Positions 17,100-24,848 of a stretch of DNA of 64,000 nucleotides are shown in pieces. Below the pieces are notes generated by a model that made no database searches, was not told the DNA's origin, and saw only the letters and a program-made list of their open reading frames with translations. A program made the translations under genes and the position numbers. How positions within the stretch are numbered: position 1 is the stretch's first letter; every line of letters begins with the position of its first letter. This DNA comes from Streptomyces beigongshangae (GTDB lineage: Bacteria > Actinomycetota > Actinomycetes > Streptomycetales > Streptomycetaceae). Where the stretch lies: contig NZ_JAHKJW010000013.1 in NCBI RefSeq assembly GCF_019710745.1, positions 126,396 to 190,395 on the forward strand, in the 5' to 3' direction.

Positions 17100-18289
17100 C
17101 CCGCAGGGCACGCAGGGCACCCCGGGGGAGAAGCCTCCTGGTCGCCGTCATGGCCGCCGGGCTCGCCCTCCTCCCCTCCACCGCCGCGCACGCCGACGGC
17201 ATCCGTGCCAAGCAGTGGGCCCTGGACGCGATGCACACGCAGGAGGCATGGCGGACGACCAGGGGCGCGGGCATCACCGTCGCCGTCCTGGACACGGGCG
17301 TCGACGACGAGCACCCCGACCTCGCGGGCAACGTCCTCGCCGGCAGGGACATGGTCGGGTTCGGCGCCGGACGCGGCGACCGCCCCTGGGCCCGGCACGG
17401 CACGGCGATGGCCGGCATCATCGCGGGCCACGGACACGGCGCGGGCAACGCCGACGGCGTCATGGGCATCGCCCCCGAGGCGAAGATCCTGCCCGTCCGC
17501 GTCATCCTCGAAGACGGCGACACGGCCCGCGGCAAGGCCCGTGACAGCCGCGGCAACGCCCTCGCCGAAGGCATCCGCTGGGCCGCCGACCAGGGTGCCG
17601 ACGTCATCAACCTCTCCCTCGGCGACGACTCCGAGTCCGCCCACCCGGAGGCATCGGAGGACGCCGCCGTCCAGTACGCCCTGGAGAAGGGCGCCGCCGT
17701 CGTCGCCTCGGCCGGGAACGGCGGCGAGCGGGGTGACCACATCTCGTACCCGGCGGCCTACCCGGGCGTGATCGCCGTGACCGCCGTCGACCGCTACGGC
17801 ACGCGCGCCCCGTTCTCCACCCGCCGCTGGTACGCCACGGTCAGCGCCCCCGGTGTCGACGTCGTCATCGCCGATCCCGACCGGAAGTACTACGAGGGCT
17901 GGGGCACCAGCGCGGCCTCGGCCTTCGTCTCCGGTGCCGTCGCCCTCGTCAAGGCGGCCCGCCCGGGCCTGTCCCCGGCGCAGATCAAGGAACTCCTGGA
18001 GGACACGGCCCGCGACGCCCCCGCCGGGGGCCGTGACGACTCCCGGGGAGCCGGTTTCGTGGACCCCGCGGCGGCCATCAGGGCGGCCGCCGGCCTGAAG
18101 CCCGAGGACGTGACCGCGGCGGCCCACTCCGGCAAGTACTTCGGCGAGGGCCCGGACACCGCCGGCGACGACCGGTCCCCGACCGCCTGGGCCGGCCCAC
18201 TGGCGGGCAGCGCCGGCGGAGTCCTGATCGTCGTGGCGGTCGTCCTCTGGCGGGGCAGCAGGACTCCCCGCCACCCCGACGTCCCGTAG
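17096..18289 (+). CDS. Mycosin-like S8 (subtilisin) serine protease, membrane-anchored
   Basis: A 397-residue secreted protease. Signal sequence 1-33 (ends TAAHADG), catalytic triad D66 (AVLDTGVDDEH), H101 (RHGTAMAG) and S272 (WGTSAASAF), and a C-terminal membrane helix at about 365-385 followed by a basic tail. This is the domain order of type VII secretion mycosins (MycP). No EccB/C/D/E or WXG100 genes are visible nearby, so it is an orphan in this window. The upstream coupled gene is its likely partner. Confidence 0.9.
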   Translation: MTRRARRAPRGRSLLVAVMAAGLALLPSTAAHADGIRAKQWALDAMHTQEAWRTTRGAGITVAVLDTGVDDEHPDLAGNVLAGRDMVGFGAGRGDRPWARHGTAMAGIIAGHGHGAGNADGVMGIAPEAKILPVRVILEDGDTARGKARDSRGNALAEGIRWAADQGADVINLSLGDDSESAHPEASEDAAVQYALEKGAAVVASAGNGGERGDHISYPAAYPGVIAVTAVDRYGTRAPFSTRRWYATVSAPGVDVVIADPDRKYYEGWGTSAASAFVSGAVALVKAARPGLSPAQIKELLEDTARDAPAGGRDDSRGAGFVDPAAAIRAAAGLKPEDVTAAAHSGKYFGEGPDTAGDDRSPTAWAGPLAGSAGGVLIVVAVVLWRGSRTPRHPDVP

Positions 18290-18374
18290 CCGCCCAGCAG
18301 CCGTCCCGACAGTCCACCGGGACCTCCGCGGCGGGACGGCATCGGCACGGCATGCATCGGCACGGCCCCACGCG

Positions 18375-19154
18375 TCAGTCCCCCGCCAGGACGGACACGG
18401 CGGCCCGGGCGACCGCCTCCACCAGCGAAATCCCCTTCCCCTTGGTGGAGTTGCCGTCGGACAGCACGGCCACGAGGAAGGCGCGGCCGTCCACGAAGAC
18501 CCGCCCGACGCTGTTGATGTCCCACAGCCCGGTCGTGCTCCGCGGCAGCCAGCCGTTCTTCAGGGCGAACCCGGCGCCGACGGGCCTCGCGGCCGCCGAC
18601 ACGCCCCAGTCCTGCCCCTCGGCGACGTCCCCCATCAGCCCGCGCAGGTACTCCCGCGAGCCGGCGTCGAGCTCCGGGGGCCCCGCGTCGTCGCCGTCCC
18701 CGAACACCTGCCGCAGCAGGACGAGCTGGTCGGCTGCCGTGGTTCGGGTCAGCCCCCACAGCGGCCCCTCCCCGCCCTCGGTGCCGGTGAGCCCCAGACG
18801 TCCGCCGGCCTCGGCCAGTCCCCGCGCCCCGCCGATCGCCCTCCACAGCGCCGTGGCGGACGCGTTGTCGCTCTCGCGGATCATCGCGCCCGCGTACGCC
18901 CTCTCCTGCGCGGTGAGTTCACGCCCGGCGTCCTGCGCCCGCAGCAGCAGCGAGGCGAGGATGCCGACCTTCACGACGCTCGCGGTGTCGAACGCGCCGT
19001 CCCCGAACACCGCGCCGTCCCCGGACCCCGTGTCCAGCACCGCCACCGACACCCGCGCCCCGGCCTCGACGTCGAGACGCCCGACCACCTCGGCGAGCCG
19101 CGCGTCCCGGTCCGCGGAAGGAAGGGCGGCACCGGCCGCTGTCACACTCTCCAC
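18375..19154 (-). CDS. Class A beta-lactamase-like serine hydrolase
   Basis: About 259 residues with the serine beta-lactamase/DD-peptidase fold. The active-site motif SVVK (S59-K62) and the SDN motif (95-97) are present, and KNG replaces the usual KTG near the end. No clear signal peptide follows from the GTG start at 19154, chosen for the GGAGG five bases ahead. In Streptomyces such proteins are common and not necessarily resistance enzymes. Substrate unknown. Confidence 0.82.
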   Translation of the reverse strand: MESVTAAGAALPSADRDARLAEVVGRLDVEAGARVSVAVLDTGSGDGAVFGDGAFDTASVVKVGILASLLLRAQDAGRELTAQERAYAGAMIRESDNASATALWRAIGGARGLAEAGGRLGLTGTEGGEGPLWGLTRTTAADQLVLLRQVFGDGDDAGPPELDAGSREYLRGLMGDVAEGQDWGVSAAARPVGAGFALKNGWLPRSTTGLWDINSVGRVFVDGRAFLVAVLSDGNSTKGKGISLVEAVARAAVSVLAGD

Positions 19155-19250
19155 CGTCGCCTCCGTCGTCGTTCCGGGTGACGCCCGGGAGGATACGGGT
19201 TCACCGGCACCGTGCGCCCGCGCCGTACGGCACCGATAGGGTCGGTGACC

Positions 19251-19982
19251 GTGGCGAACAAGAACATCCCCGACCCCGGCTTCTCCGACGACGACGGCTC
19301 CGCCGACCCCCGGCTGAGCGCGGCGCTCGCGGCCTGGGCCGAGGACCGCTCCGCGCACGGTCCCGTCCTGGCGGCGCTCAAGGACGCCCGGCTCCTCGTG
19401 CCCGTCGTCGCCGTGCTCGGTGAGGTGGAGGAGGACGAGAAGGGGCTGCGCCGTGAGAAGACGAGTGACATGGCCGTCCCCACCCTCAAGGCCGGCGGCC
19501 GGACCGCGCTGCCCGCTTTCACCTCCACCGGGTCACTGGCCCGCTGGGATCCGCAGGCCCGCCCCGTCGCCGTACCCCTGCACCAGGCCCTGCGGGCCGC
19601 CGCGCACGAGAAGGCCGACACCGTCGTGCTCGACCTGGCGGGACCGGTCGCGTACGAGCTGACGGGCCCGGCCCTGCTGGCGCTCGCCGAGGGGCGTACG
19701 GCGACGGACCCGCTGGCCGACCCCGCCGTGCTGGCCGCGGTGCGCGCCGCGGTCGCCGCCGAGCCGCTGGTGCTCCGCGCCCACCTCGGTCCCGGGCAGG
19801 CCGACGGCACCCTCGCCCTCGTACTGGACCCGTCCGCCGACCCGTCAGCGACGGCCCGGGCCGTCGCCCGGCACCTGGCGGCCGACGAGACACTGAGGGC
19901 CCGCCTGGTGCGCGGCCTGGACCTGGCACTGCTGCCGGCCGGGGCGACGCCACCGGGCGAGCCCCTGTACGTACGTCGGTAG
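19251..19982 (+). CDS. SseB-family protein
   Basis: A 243-residue protein with an N-terminal SseB domain (LLVPVVAVLGE, DMAVPTLKAGGRTALPAFTS, and PVAVPLHQALRAAA), a fold found in actinobacterial cytoplasmic proteins of unclear role. Start is the GTG at 19251 giving MANKNIPDPGFSDDD; a GTG two codons upstream is also possible. It is not in an evident operon. The biochemical function is unknown. Confidence 0.8.
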   Translation: MANKNIPDPGFSDDDGSADPRLSAALAAWAEDRSAHGPVLAALKDARLLVPVVAVLGEVEEDEKGLRREKTSDMAVPTLKAGGRTALPAFTSTGSLARWDPQARPVAVPLHQALRAAAHEKADTVVLDLAGPVAYELTGPALLALAEGRTATDPLADPAVLAAVRAAVAAEPLVLRAHLGPGQADGTLALVLDPSADPSATARAVARHLAADETLRARLVRGLDLALLPAGATPPGEPLYVRR

Positions 19983-20019
19983 GCCCGGTAGGCCCGGTAG
20001 GGCGCAGGAGGGGCAGGGC

Positions 20020-20430
20020 TCAGCCGAAGACCGGGCCCGTGTACTTCTCGCCGGGGCCCTGGCCCGGCTCGTCCGGGACGAGGGACGCCTCGCGGAAGGC
20101 CAGCTGGAGCGACTTCAGGCCGTCGCGCAGCGGCGCCGCGTGGAAGGAGCTGATCTCGGTCGCGCTCGCGTCGAGCAGCCCGGCCAGCGCGTGGACCAGC
20201 TTGCGCGCCTCGTCGAGGTCCTTGTACTTGTCGCCCTCCTCAGTCAGACCGAGCTTCACGGCGGCGGCGCTCATCAGGTTGACGGCGACCGTGACCAGGA
20301 CCTCGACCGCGGGGACCTCGGCGATGTCGCGGGTCATGTCGTCGAAACCGGGAGAACCGGGAGAACCGGGAGAACCGGGAGAACCGGGAGAACCGGGGGA
20401 ACCAGGGGATTCGGGAGGGGTGTCACTCAT
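20020..20430 (-). CDS. DUF1844 protein with an N-terminal GSP repeat
   Basis: A 136-residue cytoplasmic protein whose folded part (from about residue 27) matches DUF1844, a small actinobacterial family usually located next to infC. The N-terminus contains about seven tandem Gly-Ser-Pro units encoded by a 9-bp repeat, so its length probably varies between strains. The ATG is at 20430 (MSDTPPES). It is divergent from infC. Function unknown. Confidence 0.85.
   Translation of the reverse strand: MSDTPPESPGSPGSPGSPGSPGSPGSPGFDDMTRDIAEVPAVEVLVTVAVNLMSAAAVKLGLTEEGDKYKDLDEARKLVHALAGLLDASATEISSFHAAPLRDGLKSLQLAFREASLVPDEPGQGPGEKYTGPVFG
20345..20415. repeat. 9-bp minisatellite inside the DUF1844 gene
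   Basis: The unit GAGAACCGG (plus strand) is repeated about seven times without interruption apart from end variants. It keeps frame and encodes Gly-Ser-Pro on the minus strand. Slippage would change the linker in whole codon triplets. Confidence 0.9.
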
Positions 20431-20514
20431 GCCCCACACGATAGGCCCCGGCCCGGCGGCCCCCGCCCGCGGGAGAGGCAGGGGGCGCAGGGGGAGAGCG
20501 GTGCGCGCACACCG

Positions 20515-20541
20515 GTTAGCACCACCACGGGGGAGGTGCTA
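20515..20541 (+). promoter_or_regulatory. CIRCE-like inverted repeat at the infC promoter
   Basis: TTAGCACCA, nine bases, and AGGTGCTAA form an inverted repeat with the 9-9-9 geometry of CIRCE (TTAGCACTC-N9-GAGTGCTAA), matching 14 of its 18 arm bases. The symmetry extends to GG...CC on each side. The 3' arm also provides TAACCT, 18 bases from TTAGCA, which could be a -10/-35 pair for infC. Whether HrcA or another repressor binds, or this is only promoter symmetry, is unknown. Confidence 0.5.
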
Positions 20542-20650
20542 ACCTTGTGTAACGACCGGCCGGACACTCCTGTGCCCGGCCCGCAAGTGGAGGCTCCGAT
20601 CTCCCACCCGACCGCCCTCCGGGACGGCGGGTCACCCGGTCAGGCGGCCA

Positions 20651-20673
20651 CCATCGTTCCGTACGGACGATGG
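20651..20673 (+). promoter_or_regulatory. Hairpin in the infC leader
   Basis: CCATCGT and ACGATGG enclose a second palindrome CCGTACGG, so the RNA can fold into one long stem. It precedes the larger attenuator-like structure at 20685-20761. Confidence 0.55.
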
Positions 20674-20684
20674 AGTCGCTGGAT

Positions 20685-20761
20685 ATGCGCCCCGCGGTTG
20701 ACCGCGGCGGTGCTCCGGTCACCCTTGGAGCCACCGCCTGCGTCCCGTCCGGGGCATTTTT
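20685..20761 (+). promoter_or_regulatory. Branched leader structure with terminator-like U-run before infC
   Basis: AUGCGCC at 20685-20691 can pair with GGGGCAU at 20751-20757, closing a junction. Inside are two stems: CCGCGG-uuga-CCGCGG (20692-20707) and GGCGGTGCTCC with GGAGCCACCGCC (20706-20738, one bulge). Five U residues follow at 20757-20761. This looks like a transcription attenuator ahead of the IF3-L35-L20 operon. Leaders controlling this operon are known in Bacillus (L20 leader); homology to that is not claimed. Confidence 0.6.
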
Positions 20762-20845
20762 CATGTGCCACGGTGGTTGGTCCGGTGAAAAGACGTACGC
20801 GAGCTGTCTGCCAGACAGCCGTGTGGTGCTATCCGAGGAGGATCC

Positions 20846-21529
20846 ATCAGCGCCGAGCCCCGCATCAACGACCGGATTCGCGTTCCCGAGGTGCGACTTG
20901 TCGGTCCCAGCGGCGAGCAGGTCGGGATTGTCCCGCTTGCCAAAGCCCTGGAGCTTGCACAGGAGTACGACCTCGACCTGGTCGAGGTGGCCGCAACCGC
21001 GCGCCCGCCGGTCTGCAAGCTCATGGACTACGGGAAGTTCAAGTACGAGTCGGCCATGAAGGCCCGTGAGGCGCGCAAGAACCAGGCGCACACGGTCATC
21101 AAGGAGATGAAGCTCCGGCCGAAGATCGACCCGCACGACTATGACACCAAGAAGGGTCACGTCGTCCGGTTCCTCAAGCAGGGCGACAAGGTCAAGATCA
21201 CGATCATGTTCCGTGGTCGCGAGCAGTCCCGGCCGGAGCTCGGCTACCGGCTGCTGCAGCGGCTTGCTTCGGACGTCGAGGACCTCGGCTTCGTCGAGTC
21301 CAACCCGAAGCAGGACGGCCGAAACATGATCATGGTTCTCGGCCCGCACAAGAAGAAGACCGAGGCGATGGCCGAGGCCCGTGAGGCCCAGGCCGCCCGC
21401 AAGGCCGAAGCCAAGGCCAACCCGGGCAAGTCGCAGAACCACGCGGACGACGACATTCCCGACGCGGAAGCCGCCGACACCGAGGTGGAGACCGCCGAGG
21501 CTCCGGACAAGGCCTCTGCCGAGGCCTGA
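20846..21529 (+). CDS. infC: Translation initiation factor IF-3, ATC start codon
   Basis: The 227-residue protein matches IF-3 throughout ([16 protein letters not shown] at the N-terminus, [38 protein letters not shown]). IF-3 blocks premature subunit joining and checks start codons on the 30S subunit. No ATG, GTG or TTG exists at the family N-terminus; the reading frame begins at ATC (20846), five bases after the strong ribosome site GAGGAGG. Rare AUU/AUC starts are a known infC feature allowing IF-3 to limit its own synthesis. An ATG-initiated protein from 20891 would lose conserved residues. The C-terminal 35 residues are an Ala/Glu-rich tail. Confidence 0.95.
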   Translation: MSAEPRINDRIRVPEVRLVGPSGEQVGIVPLAKALELAQEYDLDLVEVAATARPPVCKLMDYGKFKYESAMKAREARKNQAHTVIKEMKLRPKIDPHDYDTKKGHVVRFLKQGDKVKITIMFRGREQSRPELGYRLLQRLASDVEDLGFVESNPKQDGRNMIMVLGPHKKKTEAMAEAREAQAARKAEAKANPGKSQNHADDDIPDAEAADTEVETAEAPDKASAEA

Positions 21530-21658
21530 GCCCGGAGCACGGGTCCAGGGGGTCTCCGGACGCGAGTCCGGGGACGTCAACCGACACACATGACGTTCCG
21601 TCGTGCCCGGTCCGACGACCGGGCACAGGAGCGCCACCGACGAGGAGAGAACGGCGCT

Positions 21659-21853
21659 ATGCCGAAGAACAAGTCGCACAGCGGTGCCAGCAAGCGCTTC
21701 AAGATCACCGGCTCCGGCAAGGTGCTCCGCGAGCGCGCCGGCAAGCGCCACCTGCTCGAGCACAAGTCGTCGCGCCTGACGCGCCGCCTCACCGGCAACG
21801 CCGAGATGGCCCCGGGCGACGCCAAGAAGATCAAGAAGCTTCTCGGCAAGTGA
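21659..21853 (+). CDS. rpmI: 50S ribosomal protein L35
   Basis: A 64-residue basic protein, [15 protein letters not shown] to [10 protein letters not shown], the full length of bacterial L35. The ATG follows GAGGAGAG. It lies between infC and rplT in the conserved operon order. Confidence 0.97.
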   Translation: MPKNKSHSGASKRFKITGSGKVLRERAGKRHLLEHKSSRLTRRLTGNAEMAPGDAKKIKKLLGK

Positions 21854-21948
21854 CGTCCCGGCGCCTCGGCGCCGTGCGTCAGGACCGGGACCCCATCGAT
21901 TTCGGATCGTGTGACGACCTCCACGGTCCCGCTACAAGGAGTTAAAAA

Positions 21949-22332
21949 GTGGCACGCGTCAAGCGGGCAGTCAACGCCCACAAGAAGCGCCGGGCGATCC
22001 TCGAGGCGGCCTCCGGCTACCGCGGTCAGCGTTCGCGCCTGTACCGCAAGGCCAAGGAGCAGGTCACCCACTCGCTGGTCTACAACTACAACGACCGCAA
22101 GAAGCGCAAGGGCGACTTCCGGCAGCTGTGGATCCAGCGCATCAACGCTGCGGCCCGCCAGAACGGCATGACGTACAACCGCCTCATCCAGGGTCTGAAG
22201 GCCGCCAACATCGAGGTGGACCGCAAGATCCTCGCGGAGCTGGCCGTCAACGACGCCAACGCGTTCGCCGCGCTCGTCGAGGTCGCGCAGAAGGCCCTGC
22301 CGTCGGACGTCAACGCGCCCAAGGCTGCGTGA
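21949..22332 (+). CDS. rplT: 50S ribosomal protein L20
   Basis: A 127-residue protein of normal L20 length, starting at GTG with AAGGAG upstream ([15 protein letters not shown]). L20 binds 23S rRNA early in 50S assembly and in some bacteria represses this operon. It is the last gene before a good terminator hairpin at 22364-22398. Confidence 0.97.
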   Translation: MARVKRAVNAHKKRRAILEAASGYRGQRSRLYRKAKEQVTHSLVYNYNDRKKRKGDFRQLWIQRINAAARQNGMTYNRLIQGLKAANIEVDRKILAELAVNDANAFAALVEVAQKALPSDVNAPKAA

Positions 22333-22363
22333 CGTCGGCGCCGGCCCCTGGCCGGCTCCTGTG

Positions 22364-22398
22364 TGTGGGCTCGTTCGCCTTACGGCTGCGGGCCCACA
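22364..22398 (+). terminator. Terminator of the infC-rpmI-rplT operon
   Basis: TGTGGGC at 22364-22370 pairs with GCCCACA at 22392-22398, and the RNA continues UUUGUCUUU, the form of an intrinsic terminator. A second small hairpin (GCCGGCC-CCT-GGCCGGC, 22340-22356) precedes it. Confidence 0.75.
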
Positions 22399-22399
22399 T

Positions 22400-22483
22400 T
22401 TGTCTTTCCGCTTCGCCTTGCCGCCGCTTGTCTTTCCGCTTCGCCTTGCCGCCGCTTGTCTTTCCGCTTCGCCTTGCCGCCGC
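22400..22483. repeat. Three copies of a 28-bp tandem repeat
   Basis: The unit begins TTGTCTTTCCGCTTCGCCTT and ends GCCGCCGC. Copies start at 22400, 22428 and 22456, and a decayed copy with extra CTTGCCGCCG runs on to about 22520. The repeat fills the gap between the rplT terminator and the methylase gene. It is not part of a supported gene. Confidence 0.9.
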
Positions 22484-22561
22484 CTTGCCGCCGCTTGTCT
22501 TCCCGCCGCTTTGCCGCCGCGCGTCGAGCGGCCCGCCCGCCCGTGAACCGAAGGTGACCCC

Positions 22562-23404
22562 ATGCCCAGCGGCCCCGAGCTGATCTCCCCGCGCTCGCCG
22601 CGCGTCTCCGCCGCCCGGCGGCTGGCCCGGCGGAGCTTCCGGGGCAAGGAGCGGCTGTTCCTCGCCGAGGGACCGCAGGCCGTACGGGAGGCCGCCGCGC
22701 ACCGGATCGGCGCCGGGCCCGCCCTCGTCGAGCTGTTCGCCACCGTCGACGCCGCGGAGCGGTACGCCGACATCGTGGGGGAGGCCCGCGGCGCCGGAGC
22801 CCGTGTGCACCTCGCCGCCGACGACGTGATCGCGGACATCTCGACCACCGTCACCCCGCAGGGGCTCGTCGGGATCTGCCGTTTCCTGGACACCCCGTTC
22901 GAGGAGATCGTCGGGGCGCGCCCCCGGCTGGTCGCCGTACTGGCACATGTGCGCGACCCCGGCAACGCGGGCACCGTCCTGCGGTGCGCCGACGCCGCCG
23001 GTGCCGACGCCGTCGTCCTCACCGACGCCTCCGTCGACCTGTACAACCCCAAGTCCGTACGGGCGTCGGTCGGTTCGCTGTTCCATCTGCCCGTCGCGGT
23101 CGGCGTGCCCGTGGAACAGGCGGTGCAGGGGCTCAGGGACGCCGGTGTGCGCATCCTGGCCGCCGACGGCGCGGGCGAGGACGACCTGGACGACGAGCTG
23201 GACAAGGGCACCATGGGCGGGCCGACCGCCTGGGTGTTCGGCAACGAGGCGTGGGGGCTCCCGGCGGAGACCCGCGCACTGGCGGACGCCGTCGTGCGGG
23301 TGCCGATCCACGGCAGGGCCGAGAGTCTGAACCTCGCGACGGCCGCCGCCGTATGTCTCTACGCGTCGGCTCGCGCGCAGCGTGCCCGCCGTGCCCGTTC
23401 CTGA
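22562..23404 (+). CDS. TrmH/SpoU-family RNA 2'-O-methyltransferase
   Basis: A 280-residue SPOUT methyltransferase with the N-terminal substrate-binding domain (FLAEGPQAVREA) and the knotted catalytic domain. The three family motifs are visible: HVRDPGNAGTVLRCADAAG, AWVFGNEAWGLP, and VPIHGRAESLNLATAAAV. It likely uses S-adenosylmethionine to methylate a ribose in rRNA or tRNA; the site is unknown. Position after rplT is conserved in Streptomyces. Confidence 0.92.
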   Translation: MPSGPELISPRSPRVSAARRLARRSFRGKERLFLAEGPQAVREAAAHRIGAGPALVELFATVDAAERYADIVGEARGAGARVHLAADDVIADISTTVTPQGLVGICRFLDTPFEEIVGARPRLVAVLAHVRDPGNAGTVLRCADAAGADAVVLTDASVDLYNPKSVRASVGSLFHLPVAVGVPVEQAVQGLRDAGVRILAADGAGEDDLDDELDKGTMGGPTAWVFGNEAWGLPAETRALADAVVRVPIHGRAESLNLATAAAVCLYASARAQRARRARS

Positions 23405-23498
23405 GGGAGTCCGTTCCGTCACTCCCGGCTAGTAGGGTGACGGGCCCGGGGACCCGCCCCACGCTCTCGGCTGCGCTGGAGCAGGGAGGTCGCCCCGG

Positions 23499-24680
23499 AT
23501 GCCGGACGAGAGGTGGGGTACGGGGATGAGTGTCGGCACGAGCGGTGCGACGGGCGCGCTGCGGGCACCCGGCGTCGGGAGCGCTCCCGTGCCCGGACCC
23601 GCCGACCCCGCGGACCCCGGCGGACCGGGCGTCGCCCCCGACGACCTGCCCGACGGCCTCGTGATCGCCGACGAGCGCGGCCGGGTCGTCTGCTTCAACG
23701 CCGCCGCCGTCCGGATCACCGCCACCCCCGCGGCCGACGCCCTCGGCCGCCCCCTCGACCGGGCCCTGCCGCTGGAGGACCTCGAAGGCCGCCGCTGGTG
23801 GCAGCTGACCGACCCGTACGGCGGCCTCGCGATCCGCAACGGACAGCCCGAGCGCAATCTGCTGCTGCCCGGGGGCCGCGAGGTCCTGGTGTCGGCGCGG
23901 TACGTGCGGCAGCGGCCCGCCGGACCGGTGCGCCGCGTGGTCGTCTCGCTCCGCGACACCGAGGCCCGCCGCCGCACCGAGCGCAGCCACGCGGAGCTGA
24001 TCGCCACGGTCGCCCACGAACTGCGCTCGCCGCTCACCTCCGTCAAGGGCTTCACGGCCACGCTGCTCGCCAAGTGGGAGCGGTTCACCGACGACCAGAA
24101 GAAGCTGATGCTGGAGACGGTCGACGCCGACGCCGACCGCGTCACCCGTCTGATCGCCGAGCTCCTCGACATCTCGCGCATCGACTCCGGACGCCTGGAG
24201 GTGCGCCGGCAGCCCGTCGACATAGGCGCCGCCGTCGGCCGCCACATCCAGGCGTACGTCGCCGCCGGCCAGTCCGCCGACCGGTTCCTGCTGCGCATCG
24301 GGCAGCCGCTGCCCGACCTGTGGGCCGACCCCGACAAGGTCGACCAGGTCCTCAGCAACCTGCTGGAAAATGCGGTGCGGCACGGCGAGGGAACCGTCAC
24401 CATCGACGTAGGGCCCGCGCCGTCCCCCCGCGAGGGGGAGGGCGCCTGCACGTCGGTCACGGTGAGCGACGAGGGCCCCGGCATCCCGGAGGAGTCCATG
24501 AACCGCGTCTTCACCCGCTTCTGGCGGGGCAGCAAGCGCGGCGGCACCGGTCTCGGGCTCTACATCGTCAAGGGCATCGTCGAAGCCCACGGCGGCACCA
24601 TCACGGTCGGCCGCGCCCCCGAGGGCGGCGCGCGGTTCCGGTTTACGCTGCCCGTGGGCACCCCGGCGTATCTGCTGTGA
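23499..24680 (+). CDS. Soluble sensor histidine kinase with PAS domain
   Basis: This 393-residue kinase has no membrane helix. A PAS domain (about 50-150, LVIADERGRVVCFNAAAV) precedes HisKA (phospho-acceptor in VAHELRSPLTS) and HATPase (N-box NLLENAVRHG, G1 DEGPGIP, G2 GTGLGLYIVKG). There is no response regulator next to it, so its partner is elsewhere. The start at 23499 has GGGAGG about nine bases before it. Its stimulus is unknown. Confidence 0.92.
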   Translation: MPDERWGTGMSVGTSGATGALRAPGVGSAPVPGPADPADPGGPGVAPDDLPDGLVIADERGRVVCFNAAAVRITATPAADALGRPLDRALPLEDLEGRRWWQLTDPYGGLAIRNGQPERNLLLPGGREVLVSARYVRQRPAGPVRRVVVSLRDTEARRRTERSHAELIATVAHELRSPLTSVKGFTATLLAKWERFTDDQKKLMLETVDADADRVTRLIAELLDISRIDSGRLEVRRQPVDIGAAVGRHIQAYVAAGQSADRFLLRIGQPLPDLWADPDKVDQVLSNLLENAVRHGEGTVTIDVGPAPSPREGEGACTSVTVSDEGPGIPEESMNRVFTRFWRGSKRGGTGLGLYIVKGIVEAHGGTITVGRAPEGGARFRFTLPVGTPAYLL

Positions 24681-24848
24681 CGCCGTGGCGGCCCCACGGG
24701 CGCATGCGCACACCCCACCTTCGTTAGAATCGGTCTTTGGCACCTTTGCGTCCCCCTCTCGGGGACCGGGCGTCCCCTTCTCACGGACTGGACGTCCCGC
24801 ACGTCGCGACGGGGACCGTCGGCCAACCAATCGGAAGCACGGGAAGAG
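24681..24848 (+). promoter_or_regulatory. Upstream region of pheS
   Basis: The 168-bp gap has a relatively AT-rich start (TTCGTTAGAATCGGTCTTTG around 24719) that could hold the promoter, with TAGAAT as a possible -10. A small hairpin TCCCC-ctctc-GGGGA and a repeated GCGTCCCC follow. I see no T-box or Phe-rich leader peptide. Confidence 0.4.

Noticed and set aside
20345..20415. CRISPR-like short repeats
   Set aside because: The 9-bp unit is contiguous without spacers and lies inside a coding region.
20891..20893. ATG as start of infC
   Set aside because: It would remove 15 conserved residues ([11 protein letters not shown]) and has no ribosome-binding site, unlike ATC 20846.
22363..22557. 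Small ORFs over the 28-bp repeats
   Set aside because: They only translate the repeat (LSFRFALPP type) in several frames and have no start signals.
24681..24848. Phe leader peptide or T-box ahead of pheS
   Set aside because: Only three Phe codons and no T-box motif or terminator/antiterminator pair were seen.
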